A DNA stretch of 9,603 nucleotides from Succinatimonas sp. UBA7265. Lineage in GTDB: Bacteria > Pseudomonadota > Gammaproteobacteria > Enterobacterales > Succinivibrionaceae. The stretch is from the NCBI GenBank assembly GCA_002473165.1, contig DKSD01000101.1:1-9603 (forward strand), given 5' to 3'. Each line of letters opens with the position of its first letter. Position 1 is the first letter of the stretch. Position numbers and translations under genes: made by a program. Below the pieces are notes generated by a model, which saw nothing but the letters and a program-made list of their open reading frames with translations, did no database searches and was not told the origin of the DNA. Shown in pieces: positions 1 through 6,324 of the stretch.

Positions 1-103
1 TTTCTAATGTTACATTGTACTAGGAAGGTGAATTCTATCGTATTTGTCAAACGTTTGCGTATTGCAAAGACATTCTAATGAAATACGTTGTGGTAAAGCC
101 AAT
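1..103. other. Leader region upstream of the glycosyltransferase
   Basis: No gene can be firmly placed here. One frame is open from the window edge to a TAA at 76-78 (it reads MLHCTRKVNS from an ATG at 7), which could be the tail of a gene outside the window or chance. An ATG at 78 opens only nine codons, ending at a TGA that overlaps the ATG at 104. AGGAAGG at 22-28 resembles a ribosome binding site but is about 15 bases from the TTG at 44 and far from the ATG at 104. No G/C tract is present, unlike at the other glycan genes of the window. Confidence 0.3.
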
Positions 104-1843
104 ATGAATATCGTTCTATATCCAAAATACTTAATTCGCAGAGTGACAGTAAAGGGCAAGCACAGCTTCTTTGAGGCTGGGTACAAATGTCTTTACCCCG
201 AATGCTGCAAAAAAGGCCTGACACCTTGGCAGCACTATGTCCTCAAGGGCTTTAGCGAGGGCCGCGACAACGGGAACCACCCTCCGGAGAGCGTCTTCTT
301 TAAAGAAGGCTATGTGCTTGAGTACCCTGACGTCAAGAAAAGCGGGCTCGACCCCTGGCGCCATTACGTTACTCAAGGGCTCACCGAGGGCCGCGACAAC
401 GGGAACCACCCGAAAGTCTCTGTCTTCATACCGGAGTTTTACCTGGTGTTAAATCCGGACATTCGCAGAGCCGGAATTGATCCATGGGTACATTACGCAA
501 AATACGGGATTAAAGAGAAAAGAGTTAAATCACTTGCTCCTTATTTTGACGACCAATGGTATTTGGAGCATTACCCTCAGGTAAAAGAAGACCCTGAGGT
601 TAAAAACGGTGAGATGACACCTGAGGCTCACTATTTCTTTAAGGGCTGGAAACTGGGCTATGATCCGTCGCTCAATTTTGACACTAGTCATTACCTTGAG
701 AAATATAAAGATGTGAGAGAAAGAGGGATCTGTCCTCTTACTCACTATCTTGAAGTTGGCAGGTTTCAAAACCGTCAGCCTTATGATCCTCATGACTTAA
801 CCGAGCCCAAGACAATTACCCGTCTGCCTGAGCCTTTTGAAAGCGGCCTGACTTCAAAAGAAGCTAAAAAGGTCAGTCTTAAGGAACTTGAAGACAATGC
901 CTTGCTCATCATGCTCGCTGAGCATTTGGGAGACATCGTGGCCAATGAACCGATTGCTCGATATCTTAAGTGGAAATATCCTGAAAGGCCTCTTTACTGG
1001 GTGGTTGAAGGCAGGTTTAAAGATATAGTCCGTTTTAATCCCTTAATTAACGGGTATCTTGAGGTTCAATCCCTCAAAGAATGCATTGAAATTACACGCG
1101 ATCTTAAAGGAGATCAGCAGATCATCAACCTCTTTTTTGACGGCAGGCCCGACAGGGTGGACGATCCGCGCTATTTCTGGCATGCCCGCAATAACGGGAT
1201 CGGCTTTGCCAATTTCTACGCCAATGACTGCCTGCTCTCATCGATGTCCCAGGCTGCTGGCCTTGATCGTTTGCTGCTGACACCGCATTTTTGGGAGGAT
1301 CCGCAATATTCCGCACTCTCAAAACAGGAGATTTGGGCAAAGGCCGGACTTTTGGATGCGATAAACAAAGCCGGGCAGGAACACGGCAACAGCAAAGTGA
1401 TCCTGCTGCACACCAAGTCCAATGATCCCAAACGCGACTGGTCTGAGGAGAAGTTCAGCGAACTGACAGAGCAGATCCTCAAAGCCTATCCCGAGGCGAT
1501 TGTCGCCGAATTAGGTATGACACCGATTGTGAAATCGTCAAGCGAGCGTTTTAAGACCTTGGACAAGGTGAGCGATCTGCAACTTATCTATCAAATCATC
1601 AAACACGCTGATATTTTCATCGGGATCGACAGCTCGTTCATGCACATGGCCAATGTCAGCGGCATTAAAGCCGTGAGCATCATGGGCGAACTCTATGGTT
1701 TCAGCCATCACTGCCCTTATTCCGGCAGATTCTGGAGAGGCGAGGGGATCATCTTTGTCAGGGCAGATGAAGGCAAAGAGTCTCCTTCCGTTGAAGTGAG
1801 CAAGGTTATGGAAGCGGTTACCGCGAGCTTAAGCGCGGAGTAA
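104..1843 (+). CDS. GT9-like glycosyltransferase with N-terminal HY/DP repeats
   Basis: Probable cytoplasmic glycosyltransferase for surface polysaccharide assembly; donor and acceptor sugars cannot be read from sequence. With the ATG at 104 it is 579 aa. Residues about 22-228 hold five degenerate repeats of roughly 40 aa built on YL..YPDV...G.DPW.HY...G..EGR, a repeat often found fused to bacterial glycosyltransferases. Residues about 266-579 resemble family GT9 (heptosyltransferase type): HLGDIVANEP near 274-283 matches the N-terminal nucleotide-sugar fold, HTKSNDPKRDWSEEKF at 436-451 fits the central motif, and FIGIDSSFMHMANVSG at 505-520 matches the GT9 D-x-x-x-x-H-x-A motif. An in-frame TTG at 44 would add 20 residues that do not look conserved, so ATG 104 is preferred although neither start has a good ribosome binding site. 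It converges on the acyltransferase gene with only 42 bases between. Confidence 0.85.
   Translation: MNIVLYPKYLIRRVTVKGKHSFFEAGYKCLYPECCKKGLTPWQHYVLKGFSEGRDNGNHPPESVFFKEGYVLEYPDVKKSGLDPWRHYVTQGLTEGRDNGNHPKVSVFIPEFYLVLNPDIRRAGIDPWVHYAKYGIKEKRVKSLAPYFDDQWYLEHYPQVKEDPEVKNGEMTPEAHYFFKGWKLGYDPSLNFDTSHYLEKYKDVRERGICPLTHYLEVGRFQNRQPYDPHDLTEPKTITRLPEPFESGLTSKEAKKVSLKELEDNALLIMLAEHLGDIVANEPIARYLKWKYPERPLYWVVEGRFKDIVRFNPLINGYLEVQSLKECIEITRDLKGDQQIINLFFDGRPDRVDDPRYFWHARNNGIGFANFYANDCLLSSMSQAAGLDRLLLTPHFWEDPQYSALSKQEIWAKAGLLDAINKAGQEHGNSKVILLHTKSNDPKRDWSEEKFSELTEQILKAYPEAIVAELGMTPIVKSSSERFKTLDKVSDLQLIYQIIKHADIFIGIDSSFMHMANVSGIKAVSIMGELYGFSHHCPYSGRFWRGEGIIFVRADEGKESPSVEVSKVMEAVTASLSAE
256..411 (+). repeat. 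27-bp perfect direct repeat inside the glycosyltransferase gene
   Basis: Bases 256-282 and 385-411 are identical and 129 bp (43 codons) apart, so both are read in the same frame and encode EGRDNGNHP at the ends of protein repeats 1 and 2. The flanking protein repeats are much more diverged, which points to recent local duplication or gene conversion of this segment. Confidence 0.9.
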
Positions 1844-1847
1844 AGAA

Positions 1848-1880
1848 CAGCGACGCTGTGCGGCAGCGCCGCCTTTAATG
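1848..1880. terminator. Possible terminator between convergent genes
   Basis: The 42-base gap between the stop codons at 1843 and 1886 contains two small inverted repeats, CAGCG-A-CGCTG (1848-1858) and GCGGC-AGC-GCCGC (1860-1872). The second is followed on the + strand by CTTTAA, a poor U-tract. It could serve the convergent genes, but the stems are only 5 bp, so this is a weak call. Confidence 0.3.
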
Positions 1881-1885
1881 CGAGC

Positions 1886-4092
1886 TCACTTGCCCCGCAG
1901 GATCTTGAGGATCGCGGAGGCGGCAAAGAGCGATCCGTTAAGGTTCAGGTGGTGCGCGTCGGCATAGAGGACGTTGCCGTCTTTTTGCAGGACGCATTTG
2001 CCCTCCTGATTGCAGAGCAGATCGCTAAGATCCATGGTCTTGACGCCGGGGTGCTTTGAGGCCTCGGCGGTGATCACCTCTTTGATGAGGTTGTGGGCAT
2101 CCAAGGTGCCGCTCTCTTTTTGCAGGATCGTGCAGGCGTTTTCTGCATTGTCGTTTTGGCCTCTGCCCATGAGCTTGCCCCTGAGGCCCAGTGAGGCGTC
2201 CTGGGATCCGAGCGCGTTTTTGCATTCATTGAGCTTTTTAAGATCCCAGTAGCGAAAATCCGTGGCCAGCGTAGGCACATCGAAGATAAAGAGCACCTGC
2301 TTGCCCGCATCGGTGAGCGCCTTGAAAGTCTTCGCGGCGGCTTTCTCTAAGATCTGGCGTTTGTCAGTGAGCTTAGGATCGCTAAGATCGGAGAGCCCGC
2401 CGTGGTCAAAGCAGCCGGGGAAGCCCGTTAAGATCACGGTCTTGAGCTCAGGGCGGCTTAGCACGTAGGAAAAGCCCTTTTCGATAAATTTGTAGTTATA
2501 GCGGTTACCCTCGGCGTTGCGCCGCCACTGCTCGCCGTAGCCTGACTGGGCGCCCATGAGCGGCAGCGCGCAGGGGAAGGAAAAGAGCGCGGCGCCTTCA
2601 TTATGTTTCTCGTGCGCGAGGATCCCGTCATATAAAGCGCCGGCGTGGGAATCACCGATCAGCGCCACCGTGTTATTGCCATCAGGTTTTTCGATCGCGC
2701 AGAAAGAATATTTCCCTTCGTTCCACTCGGGGAAGACTGCGTTGCAGTTGGCGAACGCCTGGCTGCGGATCGGGGTGATCTTATCGGTGATCGCTTGCGT
2801 GGCCTCGGAGGCGGGCATGCGGTTTTTATAGCCTCCGTGATGGTAAATCTCCCACCCGGCAAAGCCGGTTATGAGCATCGCGATGAGCAGGCCCAGGGCT
2901 TTGGCGCCGCCGTGGCGGCCCCAGCGCAGGTGCGGCTCGACGATGTAGAAGGTAAACGCCGACATCAAAACCGCCGCGGCGACGCAGGCGACGCGCACCC
3001 AGGCAGGAGGCATGGAGCCCTCGATGATCCAGGCAAAGGAGAGGAAAGGCCAGTGCCAGATGTAGAGGGGATAGCTTATAAGGCCGATCCACACCGCAAG
3101 GCGGCAGGAGAGCAGGCGGTTTACCGGAGCCTGAGGGCCTGCGGCTATCAGGAGCACAGCCCCGAGCACCGGGTATAAAGCCTTGGAGCCCGGGAAGTGT
3201 TGGCTGTTTAAGGCCAGCACCCCGATGAGGATGAGCGCGGCCCCCAGAGCCGAGAGCAGGCCCTGCCAGACCCTGACGCCGTCGCAGCGCTCAGGGTTTC
3301 TCAGCAGGATTTTGCCGAGGACGGGGCCGGTCTTCTGCGCAAAGGCGCGGAAGGCCTGAGCCCTGTAGAGGACAAGCCAGGCGAGAATGCCGCCTGCGGC
3401 CAGCTCCCAGAAGCGCAGCAGCGGCGACCAGAAGGCGGCGGACGGGTCGGCCTTCACCGCATGGATGCCGAAACCGAAGGAGGCCAATGCCGCGATTAAA
3501 GCCAAAGGCAGGGCGCTTAAGTTAAGCCTTAAGGCCAGATATAGGAACAGCGGCCATAAGAGGTAGAACTGCTCCTCGATGCCCAAAGACCACAGGTGCA
3601 AAAGAGGCTTCATCTGCGAGGCGGTCTGGAAGTAGTCCCCTGACTCCGACCAGAGCACGAAGTTTGAGACGTACGCGGATGCCCCGGCGGCGTGTTTGCC
3701 CAAAAGGCTGTACTCGTCAGGCAGGAGCACGAACCATCCTAAGCCTAAGAAGAAGAGCAGGCAGAGGATGAGCGAGGGGAAGATCCTCCTTACGCGCCTT
3801 GAGTAGAAGCCCAGGAACGTAAAAGGCCGCTCGCCGCCTGATATCTTGGCGTCCATGCCCTTGAAGAGTATGGATGAGATGAGAAAGCCTGAGATGACGA
3901 AGAACACGTCAACCCCGGCAAAGCCTGACTTAAACACGCTGCCCGGGAAAGCGTGGAAGAGCACCACCGAGAGCACGGCCACGGCTCTTAAGCCGTCGAT
4001 GTCGGGGCGGTAGGTGAGGCTGCAGCGCTGCGACTGCTTTAAATATGCGGGATGGGAATGATTATGCTGCGGACGTAGGGGGGGTAATGCAT
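1886..4092 (-). CDS. AT3-SGNH membrane O-acyltransferase, out of frame at a C7 tract
   Basis: Integral membrane acyltransferase of the AT3 family (OafA-like) fused to a C-terminal SGNH domain. Such proteins move acetyl or other acyl groups across the inner membrane onto LPS or exopolysaccharide sugars. The uninterrupted frame from a GTG at 3982 gives 698 aa: AT3 core about 1-350 with FHAFP (9-13), RRVRRIFP (62-69), SLGIEEQFYLLWPL (132-145) and SYPLYIWHWPF (303-313), then an SGNH hydrolase-type domain with GDSH (443-446) and DAHHLN (675-680) supplying the Ser and Asp/His. That GTG is not the natural start: the family-typical YRPDIDGLRAV is encoded in frame immediately upstream (4015 to 3983), and this frame has no ATG, GTG or TTG before a stop. 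The ATG at 4092 lies one frame away across C7 (4078-4084); one added C joins it to the body and gives a protein of 735 aa starting MHYPPLRPQ. I infer the gene is switched off in this copy, or that the tract is miscounted. No clear ribosome binding site precedes 4092. Confidence 0.85.
4078..4084 (-). repeat. C7 homopolymer just after the acyltransferase start codon
   Basis: Seven G on the + strand, read as CCCCCCC on the coding strand nine bases after the first base of the ATG at 4092. With 7 C, translation from 4092 gives a 17-codon peptide ending at TAA (MHYPPYVRSIIIPIPHI). With 8 C (or 5 or 11) it continues into the AT3 body. Confidence 0.8.
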
Positions 4093-4268
4093 TGTTTTTT
4101 AAATAAGTTTACGTATAAGGGCGCGATCTTGAATACACAGCGGCGTTTTGATGGCGCGCTCTGCGCTAAGATGCCGCGGCTTTAAGGTGTTATTTTAAGG
4201 CTAAACCCTCAGGCGGCGCACAGCTGATCTTGGGGCAAAGGATTTTAAAAGCGGTGAAATGTAGGCTC
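4093..4268. promoter_or_regulatory. Divergent intergenic region between two acyltransferase genes
   Basis: These 176 bases separate the ATG codons at 4092 (-) and 4269 (+) and must hold both promoters if the genes are transcribed separately. I see no convincing sigma-70 pair. It holds nested inverted repeats, GCGGC (4140-4144) pairing with GCCGC (4173-4177) around GCGC/GCGC, and a direct repeat TTTAAGG at 4181-4187 and 4194-4200. A T6 run precedes the acyltransferase start (4093-4100 region). The role of these elements is unknown. Confidence 0.4.
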
Positions 4269-4962
4269 ATGTTTAAAATATTTAGAAAAATCAAAGGTAA
4301 ATTGGGGAGGGGGTAAGCCCGAATTAGCTGAAAACACCCAGAAAAATAAGGAAAACTCCACAAGCAGGGAGCAGGGCGAACCCGCGCGCCAGATCCCGCC
4401 TGATCCCTGCAGCTATTTCAACATCCCCTATCTTTTTGCCTATAAGCCGGTGATCGAGCTTGGAGCTTATTCTTTCCCCAACCGGCCGACGCTCTATTAC
4501 TGGGGCAGCGACTGCAAGCTTAAAATCGGCCGCTATGTCTCCATGGCCATGGGCGCGACGCTGGTTTTAGGCGGCGAGCACACGCTCAAAGGCTTTTCCA
4601 CCTCCTCTGAAGTGGCTGTCGACAAGTCCTGCCGCCACACCAAGGGCGACATCGTCATCGGCAATGACGTATGGATCGCCGCCAATGCCACGGTGCTCTC
4701 GGGCGTGACCGTCGGCACCGGCGCGATCATCGGCGCCGGGGCGGTGGTGGCCAAGGACGTGCCGGAGTACGCGATCATGGTGGGCAACCCCGCACGGATC
4801 CTGCGCTACCGCTTTGACGAGGCGATGAGAGCAAGGCTGCTGCGCTCGCGCTGGTGGGAGCATGAGGCGGACGAGATCAAAGCGGTGCGCCTTGCCTGCG
4901 CGGATCACGATGACGTCGACGAGTTCCTCACGAGGATCGAAGAGCGTTATTCCCAAAGCTGA
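4269..4962 (+). CDS. Hexapeptide-repeat O-acetyltransferase, out of frame at a G-rich run
   Basis: Cytoplasmic acetyl-CoA-dependent acetyltransferase of the left-handed beta-helix (CatB/xenobiotic and sugar acetyltransferase) type, probably decorating a polysaccharide precursor. The body is open from a GTG at 4450 (170 aa) and carries GGEH (catalytic-type His), then KGDIVIGNDVWIAANATVLS and GAIIGAGAVVAKDVPEYAIM, with NPARILRYRF closing the helix. The natural start is further upstream: the same frame continues back through PYLFAYKPVIELGAYSF and about 35 polar residues with no start codon until the G-rich run at 4304-4313. The ATG at 4269 reads MFKIFRKIKGKLGRG and then hits TAA at 4314. Removing one G from the run joins the two parts into a 230-aa protein, a usual length for the family. 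It is convergent with the pyruvyl transferase B gene, 18 bases away, with no visible terminator. Confidence 0.8.
4304..4313 (+). repeat. Interrupted G run (G4-A-G5) near the acetyltransferase start
   Basis: Bases 4304-4307 and 4309-4313 are G, with a single A at 4308. The run lies 35 bases after the ATG at 4269 and is exactly where the N-terminal and body frames part by one base. One G fewer restores the full frame. The A may be a mutation in an older, longer G tract that now slows slippage. Confidence 0.65.
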
Positions 4963-4980
4963 GCTCAATCTTTCATGCGC

Positions 4981-6252
4981 TCACCGCCTGAGGAGGCGTT
5001 TGAGTACGGAGAGCAGACTTCGGTGATGATCGCCATCGCTGCTCTCAGGCTGCGGTGCCGGTTTAAGCTCAGGCGCGCTCTGAGGCTTTGGCTCTTCTTT
5101 AGCTGCGATTTGACCCTCCGCGGTTTCAGGGACGCCTTGGGCAGCCGGCTGCGGCGTTGCGGGTAGCGGCGGGTAGCTGATCTTGTCAAGCCTGAGACCT
5201 GAGAGCAGCTCAAGATACTCGCTTTCGGTGTGGCGCTTGAAGGCGAGCAGATCGGAGCTGAGATCAGCAAGCGAGCCCAAAGCTTCGGTGATCCTGGCGT
5301 CGGCTTCCTCAAACGAGGTAAAGAGCTTGAGCTCGTGCGCCTTAAAGCCTGCGGCGGTGGCGCCGCGGAAATCGTGGGAGAGGATAAAGGAGGGGATCCC
5401 TAAAGACGAGGAGATGCCGCAGCCGTGCACCCGGGTTGAGACGGTCAGATCGCACTCGCGATAGATCTCAAAGTAGTCGCTGGCATCGTAGGAGTAGCGG
5501 ATCTTAACGTTGGGCAGATCCTTAAAGAGTCGGTGCGCCACCGGCAGTTCGTCGATGTAGTGGCAGATAACCGAGATCTCATGGCTGTCGCCAAATTTTT
5601 TGATGAGGTGCGTGAAGAGATCCTGGTAATACGCGCACTCGCCCTGGCCGTCGGGCGCGCAGTTGTTGGGCACGCTGTCTTTGGGGCCTGCCATGAACAC
5701 GAGCCCCAGGCGGCTTGCCCCCCCCCACTGTCCTATTGATCTTTCAAGATTTTTTACAGCGCTTAACAGCGCCGGGCAGGGCAGATAGCGGACGTTAACC
5801 TTTTTAAACACCGGGGAGCTTAAAAACGCGGGATCGCGCACCGTGACCGCCAGACTGCGATCGAGCACTTCCTGCTCAAACGAAGGCAGGGATTGCGGCG
5901 CCGTGCCCAGGCCTAAAAAGATCGTCGGCAGCGAGCCTGCTATGATGCGTTTGTAGAAGACCTCGCACAGCTCGTTCCACCACTCAGGCGATCCGGCAAA
6001 GCAGGCAAGATCTGCAAAGGAAAGATCGCTGTCAGGCTTTACGGAGTTGTCGTTAAGCCGGACAGCCGGATTGCCAGATCTTGCGGCATCGTCGAGGTTA
6101 ATGCGGCTTAGCCTGCGGATGTCGGGGTTGCGGTTGTAGATGATGGCGTTGTGCCTGCCTAAAGCTTTCTCAAGCAGGTTGCGGCAGCCAAAGAGTATGA
6201 ACTCGTCGCCGCAGTTCCATTGCCTCGTGGTGCTGTATGCAATGTTAAGCAT
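4981..6252 (-). CDS. Polysaccharide pyruvyl transferase family protein B (in frame)
   Basis: Member of the polysaccharide pyruvyl transferase family (WcaK/CsaB/AmsJ type), which transfers pyruvate from phosphoenolpyruvate to make ketals on polysaccharide sugars; some members have other glycan roles. It is 423 aa. Supporting motifs are RQWNCGDEFILFG (10-22, the N-terminal N-x-GD motif), PTIFLGLGTAPQ (109-120), and LTVSTRVHGCGISSSLGIP (269-287, the C-terminal R-x-HG motif). The usual GGGG loop is degenerate here (CFAGSPEWW, 84-92). Residues about 361-405 are a Pro/Ala/Glu linker, ending in a basic tail RSLLSVLKRLLRR (411-423) that may bind membrane. The ATG at 6252 has AGGAG five bases upstream. 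A G9 tract at 5718-5726 encodes W176-G-G-A179 and keeps the frame open. It lies 72 bases downstream of the related gene A on the same strand. Confidence 0.85.
   Translation of the reverse strand: MLNIAYSTTRQWNCGDEFILFGCRNLLEKALGRHNAIIYNRNPDIRRLSRINLDDAARSGNPAVRLNDNSVKPDSDLSFADLACFAGSPEWWNELCEVFYKRIIAGSLPTIFLGLGTAPQSLPSFEQEVLDRSLAVTVRDPAFLSSPVFKKVNVRYLPCPALLSAVKNLERSIGQWGGASRLGLVFMAGPKDSVPNNCAPDGQGECAYYQDLFTHLIKKFGDSHEISVICHYIDELPVAHRLFKDLPNVKIRYSYDASDYFEIYRECDLTVSTRVHGCGISSSLGIPSFILSHDFRGATAAGFKAHELKLFTSFEEADARITEALGSLADLSSDLLAFKRHTESEYLELLSGLRLDKISYPPLPATPQPAAQGVPETAEGQIAAKEEPKPQSAPELKPAPQPESSDGDHHRSLLSVLKRLLRR
5718..5726 (-). repeat. G9 homopolymer inside pyruvyl transferase B
   Basis: Nine C on the + strand, nine G on the coding strand, spanning codons 176-179 (TGG GGG GGG GCA). 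At nine the frame is open to the end; a change of one or two bases would replace the C-terminal half that carries the R-x-HG motif. It is the longest G/C homopolymer in the window. Confidence 0.85.
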
Positions 6253-6257
6253 GCTGT

Positions 6258-6262
6258 CTCCT
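6258..6262 (-). promoter_or_regulatory. Ribosome binding site of pyruvyl transferase B
   Basis: AGGAG on the minus strand, five bases before the ATG at 6252. It is the best ribosome binding site among the glycan genes here and supports that start. Confidence 0.75.
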
Positions 6263-6270
6263 GTGCTGTG

Positions 6271-6301
6271 CTGCAGGGCCTGACAAGATCAGGCCTTGCA
6301 G
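6271..6301. other. 13-bp intergenic hairpin between the two pyruvyl transferase genes
   Basis: CTGCAGGGCCTGA (6271-6283), loop of five, TCAGGCCTTGCAG (6289-6301): 13 pairs with one G-T wobble. It sits just after gene A's stop and ends eight bases before gene B's ribosome binding site. In the direction of these genes it has no U-tract, so it is more likely an attenuator or mRNA-processing or stabilising element than a full terminator. On the + strand it is followed by an ATCAAATTTTT stretch. Confidence 0.6.
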
Positions 6302-6324
6302 GATCAAATTTTTGGAAAAATAAG

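Noticed and set aside
28..78. Short open frame from GTG 28 (or ATG 7) ending at TAA 78, starting like a glycan-enzyme N-terminus
   Set aside because: No usable ribosome binding site, no G/C tract to explain a switch into the glycosyltransferase frame, and too short to identify; it may be the tail of a gene outside the window.
209..214. A6 run in the glycosyltransferase gene as a fifth phase switch
   Set aside because: Six A is common by chance, the frame is continuous through it, and nothing upstream is out of frame.
2645..3178. 177-aa plus-strand open frame inside the acyltransferase gene
   Set aside because: It lies wholly antisense to the well-supported AT3 gene, has no recognisable motif, and is typical of shadow frames in GC-biased coding DNA.
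4567..4968. 133-aa minus-strand open frame antisense to the acetyltransferase
   Set aside because: Its H/D/R-rich composition mirrors the hexapeptide-repeat coding strand; no start signal or family motif.
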